Notes: a model not told the origin generated them from the sequence alone. A DNA stretch of 64,000 nucleotides from CAMYOC01 sp963704875 (GCA_963704875.1 CAVPIA010000008.1:186001-250000); one strand, 5' to 3'. Shown: positions 1 to 9,278, counted from the stretch's first letter. Made by a program: numbers and translations.

Positions 1-579
1 GGGAATGGCCATGGAGAGAAAAAACAGGCTCAGCCCCTTGGCCCCTTCGACGTAATCGGCCGGCGGTGCTTCCCTGCTGACTACCGGAACAATGAATTTT
101 CCAGGCCTGAAACGATAGGTTTCGGTGCCTGCGATAGTGCTGGTGGTGCGCGTGATGTTGGTGCGCGCGGCCAGATAGTAGCGATAGCCCGGCTCAATAT
201 TGATAGTCAGTTCCTCAACCACAATCTCCTCGCGCAGTATGCGGCCTGGATCCGGAACCTTCTGCTGGGACCGCGGCGCGTTGTCGAGCGGCCATACCTT
301 GATCGTGTGTTCGCCTGCGGGCAGACGAAATGTCCGCCGGGTATAACTGACATGCTCACCATCGATCTCATATATCCAGGCGCGCTCAAGACCCGACGAC
401 ACCTTGGTCAGGATAGTGTTGGTTATAAGACCGGATTCCCGCCCCGGTTTGAGCCCCTGATTCATCACCTGGTTCACCTGATTTCCGGCACATCCGGCAG
501 CAATACAGCAGCTAAGGAACACGCCAGTAAAGATCAGCCATCGAGGTTTCAGATGCAGACATTGCGACTCTGTTTTCAC
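1..579 (-). CDS. Lipoprotein, unknown function (3' end outside window)
   Basis: Partial leftward gene of at least 193 codons with no stop before the window edge. I read it from a GTG at 579, preceded by GGCGGA. The N-terminus has a hydrophobic stretch (WLIFTGVFLSCCIAAGC) that ends in a lipobox-like AAGC, so a lipid-anchored envelope protein is likely. Downstream segments such as AWIYEIDGEHV and RLPAGEHTIKVWPL resemble the short beta-sandwich of PEGA-type surface lipoproteins, where a formatted side chain projects from the sheet. That resemblance is by eye only. It is divergent from the hydroxylase-family gene at 691, with about 110 bp between them. I do not recognise a specific function. Confidence 0.6.
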   Translation of the reverse strand, partial: MKTESQCLHLKPRWLIFTGVFLSCCIAAGCAGNQVNQVMNQGLKPGRESGLITNTILTKVSSGLERAWIYEIDGEHVSYTRRTFRLPAGEHTIKVWPLDNAPRSQQKVPDPGRILREEIVVEELTINIEPGYRYYLAARTNITRTTSTIAGTETYRFRPGKFIVPVVSREAPPADYVEGAKGLSLFFLSMAIP

Positions 580-690
580 GGGTCCGCCCGGTTCTGATTC
601 CTATCTTAACCCCATGTATATACCCGCCATAGCGGGCGCCAGGTTCAGCTCCGCCTTGACGCAGCCGCCGAGCTGCTCTTTGATGAACTC

Positions 691-1437
691 ATGGATTTGA
701 ATAAAGATTATGCTGAAGGCGCGTCGGTGCCGCCCTGCGTCGCACGATATCGTTCCCGTTTCCGTCAGCAACAGATTGGTCCGCGCTACCTGGGCTGGCT
801 GCATCTCGGGTTCACCGTGAGTGTCTGCGCGGTGGTGATTGGTGCGTGTCTTGCGCAGCTGGATCAGCTCAGACCGCTGGAGTGGCTCACGCTGCCGGTC
901 ACCTTCCTGTATGCAAATCTGGTGGAGTATTTCGGCCATCGCGGGCCGATGCATCATCCGCGCCGCGGCCTGCGTTTGGTCTTCGAACGACACGCCGGAC
1001 AACATCACCGTTTCTTTCGTGACGACGCGATGGCGTTTGAGCACAGCGCGGATTTCAAGGCCGTATTATTTCCACCCGTGTTGATTGTCTTCTACCTGGC
1101 GGTCTTCGCCCTGCCGACGGGACTGGCCGTGGCGTGGCTTTTCTCCGACAATACGGCCCTGCTGTTTGTAATCATGGCTGTCGCGTATTTCCTCAACTAC
1201 GAATTGTTGCATTTCGCCTATCATTCGGCACCAGGGTCGAAGCTGGCGGGGCTGCCGCTGATCCGGCGCCTTGGCCGACTGCATACCTTCCATCATCGCC
1301 CGGATCTTATGCACCATTACAACTTTAATATCACCTACCCACTGGGTGATTATTTGTTCGGGACCCTGTATCGGGGTGCCCAGAAACCTGCAACGACGCC
1401 CGTGGCTGACGGCGGCATGTCCCGGAATACGCGCTGA
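691..1437 (+). CDS. Fatty acid hydroxylase / sterol desaturase family membrane enzyme
   Basis: Integral-membrane di-iron oxygenase family protein of 248 aa. The histidine clusters that bind the two irons are visible: HRGPMHH near residue 87, HAGQHH near 104, then HTFHHR and MHHYNFN near 200-215. Hydrophobic segments lie around residues 42-62, 68-80, 120-145 and 150-172. The C-terminal YPLGDYLFGTLY is typical of the family. Members oxidise lipid chains in the membrane, but the substrate cannot be read from the sequence. ATG 691 is the only usual start in frame after the TAA at 607. It has no clear ribosome site, and the codons just upstream also look coding, so the start is uncertain. The TIR gene follows 50 bp downstream and could be co-transcribed. 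Confidence 0.8.
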   Translation: MDLNKDYAEGASVPPCVARYRSRFRQQQIGPRYLGWLHLGFTVSVCAVVIGACLAQLDQLRPLEWLTLPVTFLYANLVEYFGHRGPMHHPRRGLRLVFERHAGQHHRFFRDDAMAFEHSADFKAVLFPPVLIVFYLAVFALPTGLAVAWLFSDNTALLFVIMAVAYFLNYELLHFAYHSAPGSKLAGLPLIRRLGRLHTFHHRPDLMHHYNFNITYPLGDYLFGTLYRGAQKPATTPVADGGMSRNTR

Positions 1438-1487
1438 GCGGCGCGCTGGCCTGGCACGATGAATTTCAACAGACCGAATCGACAACC

Positions 1488-3647
1488 GTGATCGAAGAGT
1501 CAACGCATACCACGGACAAGGCCTCTGCTGAGGCGGACACACCACACGCCGCTGCGGGTGCCGGTTTTCGTTACCGGGGCTTCATCAGCTATAGCCACAA
1601 AGATCGGAAATTCACCCGATGGTTGATCCGCAGACTCGAAGCATACCGGGTGCCAAAGCGTCTGGTCGGCCGCGATTCACCGATGGGTCTTATACCGAAA
1701 ACACTTGCGCCAATATTCCGCGACCGGGACGAACTCGCCAGCGCCAGCGATCTGGGTGAGCGGCTCAACACTGTCCTGCGTGACTCTGCCGCCCTGATTG
1801 TTGTCTGTTCGCCCGCCGCCGCCAACTCACGATGGGTCAGCGAAGAGATTCTCGCGTTTAAGCGAATCCACGGACCAGACCGCGTTTTCTGTGTGATCGT
1901 CGATGGCGATCCACAATCCGGCGACGCCAGCCAGCAATGTCTGCCCCGCCCATTGCGTTATCGTATCGGCCCCGACGGTGAGCTCAGCGACGTGCCGATA
2001 GAGCCGATGGCGGCAGACGCGCGTCCGGAAGGCGACGGCCGCCGACGAGCAGTGCTAAAGCTTATCGCTGGCCTTCTGGGCGTCGGCTATGACGAACTCC
2101 ACCGGCGGGAACTGGCCAGGCGCCAGCGTCGGATGACCGCGATAACCGCGGGCGCGCTGGCCGGGATGGCGCTGGCTTCGACGCTGGCGACCGTCGCCTA
2201 TATCGCGCGTGACGACGCCGAGCGCCGGCGCGAACAGGCTGAAGATCTGCTTGGCTTCCTGGTTGATGATCTGCAGGATCGATTATCGCCGCTTGGACGG
2301 CTTGACGTCCTCGAGACCGTGCTCGACAAGACCATGGGCTATTTTCATGAACTCGATCCCCGCGATCTGACGGACACCGCGCTGGCCCGTCAGGCTCAGG
2401 CGATGGTCAGGATCGGCGAAATCCGAATCGCGCAAGGCCGCTCCACCGAAGCGATCAAATCCTTCCGCGATGCGTTTGCCAGCAGTGCGGCGCTTGCGGA
2501 ACGCGACCCGACCAACGGCCAACGTCTGTTCGACCGCGGCCAGGCCGAGTTCTGGATCGGCTTTGTGTACTGGCGGGAAAAGGAACTCGACAACACGGAA
2601 GAGTGGTTTTCGCGTTATCGCGACACTTCATTGGAACTGGTCGCGCTGGATCCGAGCAACGACGAGTGGATCAACGAAACGGTCTACGCCTACCACAACC
2701 TGGCAGTGCTGGAGTCCGAACGTAACAATCTGACCATAGCCGACGAGATGTTTGAAGCCGAGAGTGTGATCCTCGACGGCATGCTGCAATCTGATCCGGA
2801 CAATGCCGAGTTGCGCTTTGGCCTGTCCGACACCATCGCCTGGCGCGGCAATATCGCGACGACCCGCGGCGATCTGGCGGCGGCCGAGGATTTCCGTCGT
2901 GAAGCCCTGCGCCTGCTGACCCAGCTGGTCGAGCAGCATCCCGGAAACAAGACATATGCCTTCGAGCGCTCGCGGGCCAGCGTGTTTGTCGCCAATCTGC
3001 TGATGGTGACCGGGCGTATACCCGAGGCTGAGCGGATGTTGAAGCAGGCGCGTTCGGCGAGCCAGGCGCTGGTGAAGCACGATCCCGAAAACAGTCTTTG
3101 GCTGGCAAACCTGGCGCTGGTCGAGATTGACCTGGCCAGAATCGCTCTGATATCAGGAAGAATGAGCCAGGCACGCAGCATCGGTGACCAGGGGCTTCTT
3201 CGCTTGCAGCAATTGAGCAGCAGCGAAGCGAGCGATGTGCTGTTGGCCCGGCGGCTTGCCGAGGGTTACCAGGCAAACAGTCAGATACGACTTGCAAGCG
3301 GTGACACAGATGAAGCCCGCGAACTGGTCGACAACGCTGCAGCGGTGGCTGAAGACATCAGCACCCAGGAGCCTTCAAATAGCGGTATCCGAGGCAGACT
3401 GGCGCAGGTGCTGGTCACCCGTGGCCAGATCCTGGACGCCGTCGGCGACCGGGCCTCAGCCCTCGCCGACTGGCAAGCGGTCGTCGGTCTGCTGAACGAG
3501 ACGGTGCCGGGTTCCAACGATTACGATCTGCTGGACCCGTGGGTCCGCGCGCATCTGCTATTGGATGACAATGCAGCGGCGCAAGACGCGCTCGATCGAC
3601 TCGAGATTTCCGGCTATCAGCCGCTGGAACCCTGGCCCACGCCCTGA
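1488..3647 (+). CDS. TIR domain - transmembrane - TPR protein
   Basis: 719 aa from a GTG start. A TIR fold occupies about residues 28-145: box 1 is FISYSHKDRKF, a basic segment FRDRDEL follows, and SRWVSEEILAF carries Glu119/Glu120 where NAD-cleaving TIR domains have their catalytic glutamate. One membrane helix follows at about 217-239, then a charged helical linker and roughly 450 residues of TPR-like helical repeats ending at the C-terminus. The TIR end should be cytoplasmic and the TPR part periplasmic if there is a single helix. Known bacterial TIR proteins either scaffold or hydrolyse NAD in defence and signalling. Here neither is shown. The gene is convergent with the K+ channel gene, with 19 bp between stops. 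No partner effector gene is visible beside it. Confidence 0.85.
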   Translation: MIEESTHTTDKASAEADTPHAAAGAGFRYRGFISYSHKDRKFTRWLIRRLEAYRVPKRLVGRDSPMGLIPKTLAPIFRDRDELASASDLGERLNTVLRDSAALIVVCSPAAANSRWVSEEILAFKRIHGPDRVFCVIVDGDPQSGDASQQCLPRPLRYRIGPDGELSDVPIEPMAADARPEGDGRRRAVLKLIAGLLGVGYDELHRRELARRQRRMTAITAGALAGMALASTLATVAYIARDDAERRREQAEDLLGFLVDDLQDRLSPLGRLDVLETVLDKTMGYFHELDPRDLTDTALARQAQAMVRIGEIRIAQGRSTEAIKSFRDAFASSAALAERDPTNGQRLFDRGQAEFWIGFVYWREKELDNTEEWFSRYRDTSLELVALDPSNDEWINETVYAYHNLAVLESERNNLTIADEMFEAESVILDGMLQSDPDNAELRFGLSDTIAWRGNIATTRGDLAAAEDFRREALRLLTQLVEQHPGNKTYAFERSRASVFVANLLMVTGRIPEAERMLKQARSASQALVKHDPENSLWLANLALVEIDLARIALISGRMSQARSIGDQGLLRLQQLSSSEASDVLLARRLAEGYQANSQIRLASGDTDEARELVDNAAAVAEDISTQEPSNSGIRGRLAQVLVTRGQILDAVGDRASALADWQAVVGLLNETVPGSNDYDLLDPWVRAHLLLDDNAAAQDALDRLEISGYQPLEPWPTP

Positions 3648-3666
3648 ATACGGGGCAGTCGCAAGC

Positions 3667-4542
3667 TCAGGCTTCCGTTTTGCTTTCCTCGCGCGGCGTG
3701 AGGCTGGCGCTGCAACGACGGCAATACTGGGCATCTTCGGCATGGCCGATCAACGCGCACTCGGGACAGCGAATCTTGTTCCGGTTGCGCACCAACACGT
3801 CGCGCATACCGGCGGCGAAGATGCCGGTGGGCACGGCGATGATTGCGTAGCCCATGATCATGGCCAGAGATGCAATGACACGGCCGGCGTTGGTCTGCGG
3901 CGTAATATCGCCGAAGCCGACCGTGGTCAGCGTAACGATGGCCCAGTAGATGCCCTCCGGGATGCTGTTAAACCCGTTCTCCGGGCCTTCTACCATATAC
4001 ATTACTGCGCCGAAGATCGTCACCAGCGTCAGCATCACATAGAGGAAAATCAGGATACGCTTGCTGCTAAGACGCAATGCGTCGACCAGCGACTGGGCGG
4101 CGCCGACATAGCGACCGAGCTTGAGCACCCGGAATAAACGCAGGATGCGCAGCAGACGGATAACCAGCAAGTGGCTTGAACCCACGGTCAACAGTTCGAG
4201 ATAGGCCGGCAGCACCGACATCAGGTCTACCACGCCAAAGAAACTGAAGACATATTTGCGTGGCTCGCGCAGACACCACAGCCGGATTATGTACTCCACG
4301 GTAAACAGGCCGGTGAACAACCACTCCAGCCTGAAAAGCACGACCCCATAGTGCTCGTGTATGGAGCTGATACTGGACAGCACGATAGCCGCCACGCTTG
4401 CGAGTATCGCAACCAGCAACAACAGGTCCACATTGCGGCCTGCCGCGGTATCAGACATGAAGATCAACTCGAATACGCGGCGGCGCAAACGGCCCTCGCC
4501 CGCCTCGTTGACGCCATCCGAGAGTTTCCTTTCTTCAGTCAT
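3667..4542 (-). CDS. Voltage-gated potassium channel with C-terminal zinc ribbon
   Basis: 291 aa, six-helix Kv-type channel. S4 carries regularly spaced arginines (IRLLRILRLFRVLKLGR, about residues 130-146) and the pore loop has the K+ selectivity filter TTVGFGD. The C-terminus has a CPEC...CRRC zinc ribbon after a short basic linker. This is an unusual cytoplasmic add-on in place of the RCK or cyclic-nucleotide domain often seen. I chose ATG 4542 over a TTG twelve bases upstream because GGGG sits at the right distance before it. Expected role is K+ flux across the inner membrane in response to voltage. The gene stands alone and is convergent with the TIR gene. Confidence 0.9.
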   Translation of the reverse strand: MTEERKLSDGVNEAGEGRLRRRVFELIFMSDTAAGRNVDLLLLVAILASVAAIVLSSISSIHEHYGVVLFRLEWLFTGLFTVEYIIRLWCLREPRKYVFSFFGVVDLMSVLPAYLELLTVGSSHLLVIRLLRILRLFRVLKLGRYVGAAQSLVDALRLSSKRILIFLYVMLTLVTIFGAVMYMVEGPENGFNSIPEGIYWAIVTLTTVGFGDITPQTNAGRVIASLAMIMGYAIIAVPTGIFAAGMRDVLVRNRNKIRCPECALIGHAEDAQYCRRCSASLTPREESKTEA

Positions 4543-4736
4543 GAGCGACCCCAATGTGCCTTAACGACTTGCTGATCTTGTCGACCGGAAGATAACCGGA
4601 AGATATCAGGAAGAAAACCGATAACCGGGTGAACCGGGACGATTCTTGCCCTGCCGACGGATCGTCTCGCGGGTGATGCTGAGCCTCCGTCGCGCCAGGA
4701 TTCCTGGCGCGAACTTATCCACGGAAGGAGATCGAT

Positions 4737-5576
4737 ATGCGAAATATTTACTTCAGCGCCCTGACGGCGCTGCTTATCCTGCCGGCGACTGTTCACGCCG
4801 CCGGCGCGCCACAGATCGTCGCCTGCCACCAGTGTAGCGAAAGTCGCGCCCGGCTGACCGCCGAGGCCCAGGTCCCGCGTAGCTGGGGGCCAGGGGTTTA
4901 CGACGTCTATGTCGTCGACAGCAGCGGCGGCAAGCTTAGACGCTACCGGGTGACCTCTGAGTTCGAAGGCCGCCTGTGGGACAAGTACGCGATGCCACGT
5001 AGCCCTGCTGCGAATTACAAGGGCTGGTTTGCCCAGGGCCGCAGCGAATGGCTGTATGCGAAGAATGCAGCCAAGCCAGGCGTCGTCCTCGGTAACGACA
5101 TTCCGGTTCGCAGCGCTGAACAGGTCATCGGCAGCGCATTCAACCAGATGGTCGTTTCGGAGCAGATTAACCGCAACATCCCGGCACGCGTCGGATCATT
5201 GTTCGGCGCCGCGCTGAGTATGTTTCGAACGATTTTCACCGACGAAATTTTTATCGAGGTCGGGTTTGCGGACGGGTCCACCGCAATATTCGTCCTTGAC
5301 CGTATCGACAGCCCCAACAGTGGTCATATGTTTGTCTATGTATACAAGCCCGGGTCCGCGCGGGACAGTGACGGCAACGCGATTCCGGACTCGGCCGGTT
5401 CCTATGATCCCTACGACGGAAGCTTCAGCACTGAGTACAACCTCGATCTGTTCATGCGGCGCTCGCGCTTGTATGACGCCGATTTTCTGGATCCACTGGA
5501 CAATCTTGAGACACTGCCTGCCCACTTTATTTGCGCCTGGGATGACAGCGGCAATATAAAGTGCTGGAGGCACTAG
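4737..5576 (+). CDS. Exported protein of unknown function
   Basis: 279 aa with a strong ribosome site (GGAAGGAG, then a 6-base gap) and a clear Sec signal peptide, with cleavage probably after TVHAA near residue 22. The mature protein begins with a cysteine pair (CHQCSES) and ends with another pair (FICAWDDSGNIKCW), so disulfides are likely in the periplasm or outside. The middle has WFAQGRSEWLYAKNAAKPG and a DSDGNAIPDSAGSYDPYDG stretch of Asp/Gly-rich loop that could bind calcium. I know no family for it. A 15-bp inverted repeat 30 bp downstream may end its transcript. Confidence 0.75.
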   Translation: MRNIYFSALTALLILPATVHAAGAPQIVACHQCSESRARLTAEAQVPRSWGPGVYDVYVVDSSGGKLRRYRVTSEFEGRLWDKYAMPRSPAANYKGWFAQGRSEWLYAKNAAKPGVVLGNDIPVRSAEQVIGSAFNQMVVSEQINRNIPARVGSLFGAALSMFRTIFTDEIFIEVGFADGSTAIFVLDRIDSPNSGHMFVYVYKPGSARDSDGNAIPDSAGSYDPYDGSFSTEYNLDLFMRRSRLYDADFLDPLDNLETLPAHFICAWDDSGNIKCWRH

Positions 5577-5605
5577 ATTGACTGAAGTGCTCCGGCATTG
5601 TGCCG

Positions 5606-5639
5606 ATACCGGCAGCGGGTCCGCACCCGCTGCCGGTAT
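5606..5639. terminator. 15-bp perfect inverted repeat (terminator-like)
   Basis: Arms 5606-5620 and 5625-5639 pair perfectly around the loop CCGC. It lies 30 bp after the exported-protein gene and 59 bp before the next start. There is no T-run after it on the + strand, so it may be an RNA-stabilising or attenuating hairpin rather than a classic intrinsic terminator. Confidence 0.55.
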
Positions 5640-5697
5640 AGTTGATTGACGGCAGATGGATAGCCGGCGGATAGCTCAGGGACGGGAGGAGAAACCG

Positions 5698-5910
5698 ATG
5701 GGATTTGATGCGACAACAATGGGCAGCCTCTTTGCGCTGGCAACAATATTTGCGCTGCTAATCAGCGCTGTGACCTGGAAAGTGGCGCCGGGCAAGGTCG
5801 ATTCGCCGCGCTTGCTGGCCGGCTGCAGTCTCGCGCTGGGCTTGTTCCCTCCGCTAAACCTGTTGCTGCTCAGCTTGCTGGCACTGTTGCCGGATCGAAT
5901 TCGGACCTGA
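5698..5910 (+). CDS. Small two-helix membrane protein
   Basis: 70 aa from ATG 5698, which is preceded by a good GGGAGGAG site. A longer reading from 5656 lacks such a site. Two hydrophobic helices, about residues 7-25 (SLFALATIFALLISAVTW) and 38-64 (LLAGCSLALGLFPPLNLL onward), are joined by a short polar turn. No family recognised. Its last 41 bases overlap the 3' end of the opposite-strand amidohydrolase gene. Confidence 0.6.
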   Translation: MGFDATTMGSLFALATIFALLISAVTWKVAPGKVDSPRLLAGCSLALGLFPPLNLLLLSLLALLPDRIRT

Positions 5911-6583
5911 GGCGCCGCATCGAAGCAAGTACTGCTGCGGTGATCTCCGCAGCGCGCCGGGCAATTGATCCCTCGTTGAGTTCCAGCTCGATGCCTGCGT
6001 AACCGCTGGGGTTCGAAGCGCGCAACCAGCGGGTGAACCCATCCGCAGTACCGCGGTAAGGGTAGTTCATCCGCACCCTGATATCGGGCGCCAGATCCGC
6101 CAGCAAACCCCGCCAGCAACGGCTGAGTTCACGCTCCAGCGGCCTGCCTGGATCGTAAAGCAGGCCGATATCAGCGTTGCGGCGATGGCCGTCCAGTTCG
6201 GGCGTAAAGCTATGCACCGACACATGTAGTACCGCGTGTCGGTCCTGCCGCCAGCCGCTAATCCGATCCGCCACCGCCATGCGCCAGGGCAGGTAGTACT
6301 GTTCGAGGATTTGTTGCTTTTCAGCGGGCGCCAGGTCGCGGGAATACGAGGAGAACAGATGCCTGTGGCCCACAGACCGGTTCAGATCCACCAGCAGGCG
6401 CGTCACGTGAGCAGAATATGCGGCGTCTGCGATCTCGGCTTCCAGCGCTCTGAACATGTCCAGCGAGCCCCGGTCCCAGCCACGATGGCTCTCAAGTACG
6501 GTGTCCGCGTCACGGAACAGATGACGCCAGCGCTCAGGTACCTGATTGCCGCCGTGTTCGCAGCTCAGCAGCCAGCGGGTCAT
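5870..6583 (-). CDS. N-formylglutamate amidohydrolase family enzyme
   Basis: 237 aa. Family signatures are LLSCEHGGNQVP at the N-terminus, the DLNRSVGH motif, HVSVHSF with the paired metal histidines, RRNADIGLLYD, and a C-terminal GIELELNEG. True N-formylglutamate deformylases work in histidine degradation, but no hut genes are near. Here the enzyme is the last gene of an amidoligase operon, so it more likely trims an acyl or aminoacyl group from the pathway product. The start ATG 6583 shares ATGA with the stop of the GCS2 ligase gene, which supports translational coupling. A start nine codons upstream is possible but would overlap more. Confidence 0.85.
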   Translation of the reverse strand: MTRWLLSCEHGGNQVPERWRHLFRDADTVLESHRGWDRGSLDMFRALEAEIADAAYSAHVTRLLVDLNRSVGHRHLFSSYSRDLAPAEKQQILEQYYLPWRMAVADRISGWRQDRHAVLHVSVHSFTPELDGHRRNADIGLLYDPGRPLERELSRCWRGLLADLAPDIRVRMNYPYRGTADGFTRWLRASNPSGYAGIELELNEGSIARRAAEITAAVLASMRRLRSEFDPATVPAS

Positions 6584-7812
6584 GGCAACTGGCGGTTCTC
6601 GATCAGGCAACGGCCCAGCCCGGAATAAACGCTGGTGACGCGCGCAGGATCAGGACTAGTGCCCAAATGGCCCAGCAGACGCCGGGACAGTGGGCCGTTT
6701 GCCAACACATGCCGTAGCGCGCCCGTGGCGGTCTCGCTGAATGAAGCGGCGAGTTTTTCGGCCAGATAACGGCACAATTGGGCGGCAGTCGCACGCCGAC
6801 CCGGATAGCCGAATGCGGCAAGATAATCCGCATCGCGAATCTGTGCGCGGTCACCTTCGCGGATGACATCGAGCAGGATGTCTGCAAGCAGATCCTCAGG
6901 CCACTGCTGCTGCAGTTGTAGAGGAATTGTGCTGCCCTCAGTCAGCATGCGCACGACGGCCACCACGAGCTCCAGCACCGCCAGATCCGCTACCGGCGCT
7001 TCCTGAATATCGATCAGGCGGATCTCAATGGCGTTGCGATCGAATCGTGCGATCGCGCCACGTGAATTCAGGAACACCGACTCCAGCACCTCGTCCGGAT
7101 CATGGGGCCGGATTTCCGCCTCTATCTGAGCAAAAATCCTGCGCCGGTAATCCTCCTCGGTGAACACGCGCTCCGGGATGATCCTTCCAGCAATCGATGG
7201 AATCCGCGCCTGGTTGTGTCGGTAGGTTTCCAGCCGGGTATCCATATACCCGGTGATCCGGCCATCCAGCATCGGCGTGCTCGCAGCCAACGCCGGTATC
7301 AGCGGCAATACCAGCCTGATCGCAGCATGCAGGCGACCGAATTCCTCATCATCAGCAAACGGCAGATTCAGATGCACGCTCTGCAGGTTGGACCAGCCGT
7401 GACCGCGGCAGCCGAAGATCCGGTCGTACTGAGCATAGATCTCCCGATCTCCATGCGGCCACAGACGGGTCTCACGATCCGGATCGAACAGCGGATGGCT
7501 ACCGCCACCTAACAGCATGGCATTGTCCGCGGCCAGGCGTTGATGGATAAACCGGATCTCCTCGTGGAAACCATCGGCCAGGCCTTGCAGGGACGGTGCC
7601 GGTCCGTTTGTCTTGAGTTCGATCACGTGACAGACGAGCTCGTTCGACCAGGCAAACTTGTCGCGTTCGACGGTCTGCACGTACTCGCCGGCCATTCCCT
7701 TCAGCAATTCATCCGCGATCGGCCGCACCGCCAGCGTGGTGCGGTCGACGATCATGTACTCCATCTCGACACCGAAGACCTCGAACAGGCCCCATGTCCC
7801 GCTGCTGCTCAT
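6580..7812 (-). CDS. GCS2-family carboxylate-amine ligase (glutamate-cysteine ligase-like)
   Basis: 410 aa. FGVEMEYMIVD at the N-terminus is the ATP/Mg site of the glutamine-synthetase-like fold used by gamma-glutamyl ligases. NELVCHVIELKTNGP, GGGSHPLF, SVHLNLPF and RNAIEIRLID are further family blocks. The family joins an amino group to a carboxylate at the expense of ATP. It is not the classical GshA of glutathione synthesis, and no GshB follows. ATGA overlaps join it to the RimK-like gene upstream and the amidohydrolase downstream. The product could be a gamma-linked dipeptide or a capped amino acid; the substrate is unknown. Confidence 0.85.
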   Translation of the reverse strand: MSSSGTWGLFEVFGVEMEYMIVDRTTLAVRPIADELLKGMAGEYVQTVERDKFAWSNELVCHVIELKTNGPAPSLQGLADGFHEEIRFIHQRLAADNAMLLGGGSHPLFDPDRETRLWPHGDREIYAQYDRIFGCRGHGWSNLQSVHLNLPFADDEEFGRLHAAIRLVLPLIPALAASTPMLDGRITGYMDTRLETYRHNQARIPSIAGRIIPERVFTEEDYRRRIFAQIEAEIRPHDPDEVLESVFLNSRGAIARFDRNAIEIRLIDIQEAPVADLAVLELVVAVVRMLTEGSTIPLQLQQQWPEDLLADILLDVIREGDRAQIRDADYLAAFGYPGRRATAAQLCRYLAEKLAASFSETATGALRHVLANGPLSRRLLGHLGTSPDPARVTSVYSGLGRCLIENRQLP

Positions 7813-9278
7813 CGACCCTTCTCGCTGCCGCCTTCAACACGGCGGCGAAAACTGCGCATGATGGCCGCATACAACTCCTGGCCCAACACCTGGTCTTCGA
7901 CTTCGGAGTCAATGCTTGGATTGTCGTTGATCTCGATCACTACCGTGCGACCGTCCACGCTCTTCAGGTCTACGCCATACAGACCTTCGCCTACCAGTGC
8001 GGCCGCGCGCAGAGCGGTGGCAACCACACCCTCGGGGACATCATCCACGGCCACGGTTTTCCAGCTTCCGGATACCTCGCTCTGACGCTCGCTCTTCCAG
8101 TTGTAGATCTGCCAGTGACCGCGCGCCATGAAGTACTGACAGGCAAACAGCGCGCGCCCATCAAGTACCCCGATCCGCCAGTCGAATTCGGTCGGTATGT
8201 ACTCCTGAGCAATGAGCAGCTCGGAGGATGCGAGCATCTGCGAGGTCTGCTCCATGAATTCGTCCCGGGTCTTTGCCTTGACCACACCCTGAGAGAAAGA
8301 GGAATCCGGCAGCTTGAGTACGCAGGGTAAGCCGAGCAATTCAAGAGCCTCGACCCGGTTGTCTTTCTGCACCAGAACGGTCTCCGGTGTCGGCACATTG
8401 GCGCCGCGGAGGATCTCCGCCAGGAAGACCTTGTTTGCACATCGCAGGATCGAATCCGGATCATCGATCACAGCCAGGCCTTCACTCGCAGCACGCTGAG
8501 AAAAGCGCCAGGTATGGTGATCGACCGAGGTCGTCTCGCGGATAAACAATGCGTCGAATTCACCAACCCGGTTGTAGTCGTCGCGGCCGATAAATTCGAC
8601 GCTGAATCCTTCACCGCGCGCGGCCTTGACGAAATTCTGTAGCGCCTTGCGGTCCGAGGGCGGCGACGCCTCGTCCGGATTCACCAGGATAGCCAGGTCA
8701 TATTGTGAGCGATCCACGCGCTGGGAGCTGTAGCGCTTGCGCCCAAAATATCGGCTGGCGGCTTCACCCACGAACTCGATATGCGACTCGGGCACGTCAT
8801 CTAGCGCCAGCGCGCGCACGCCGCGGATCGTCCAGTGCTCCGGGCCCTTGCGGAACCGGAAACGTAACAAGGGCGCCTGGAACAGCTGATACAAAGCGGT
8901 GGCAAGCCGGGCGTGTTGGGCGGCCATGTTCTCGCCGAAATAAACCGTCAGCGTGAACTCGTCAGAGCGGATTCGCCTGAGGCTGCTCTGGATAAGATCA
9001 TCCACATCGGTCGGCAAAACGCGGACGATATTGCGCGCGTTTATCTCCTGGATTGTCTTTACCGAGGGGATGACCTTGTGACCACGGGCCTCGGCCAGCA
9101 GCGACGCATAATAGCCGCGAGACTGATACCGGAACGAAGCCGAGAGATTAAACACCCGTACCCGCCGACCGCCGCGAGCGTAGCGATTGGTCAGGTAATC
9201 CGAGACCGAAATCACTTCCGCATCATGACCGCCCAGCGTCCAGGCAGCCGGTTTGTCGACGACGATATAGCGTTTCAT
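7809..9278 (-). CDS. RimK-like ATP-grasp ligase with RLAN N-terminal domain
   Basis: 489 aa. The N-terminal 190 residues (DKPAAWTLGGHDAEVISVSDYL and the FNLSASFRYQSRGYYASLLAEARGH block, given here only in part) match the RLAN domain that precedes some RimK-like ligases. A pre-ATP-grasp segment follows (IRETTSVDHHTWRFSQRA), then the ATP-grasp fold from about residue 280: CANKVFLAEIL, LPCVLKLPDSSFSQGVVK, an EYIPTEFDWRIGVLDG hinge and the metal/phosphate site VVIEINDNPSID. RimK relatives add amino acids, often glutamate, to a carboxyl terminus. The protein overlaps its neighbours by four bases at both ends, so it is firmly embedded in the operon. Confidence 0.88.
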   Translation of the reverse strand: MKRYIVVDKPAAWTLGGHDAEVISVSDYLTNRYARGGRRVRVFNLSASFRYQSRGYYASLLAEARGHKVIPSVKTIQEINARNIVRVLPTDVDDLIQSSLRRIRSDEFTLTVYFGENMAAQHARLATALYQLFQAPLLRFRFRKGPEHWTIRGVRALALDDVPESHIEFVGEAASRYFGRKRYSSQRVDRSQYDLAILVNPDEASPPSDRKALQNFVKAARGEGFSVEFIGRDDYNRVGEFDALFIRETTSVDHHTWRFSQRAASEGLAVIDDPDSILRCANKVFLAEILRGANVPTPETVLVQKDNRVEALELLGLPCVLKLPDSSFSQGVVKAKTRDEFMEQTSQMLASSELLIAQEYIPTEFDWRIGVLDGRALFACQYFMARGHWQIYNWKSERQSEVSGSWKTVAVDDVPEGVVATALRAAALVGEGLYGVDLKSVDGRTVVIEINDNPSIDSEVEDQVLGQELYAAIMRSFRRRVEGGSEKGR

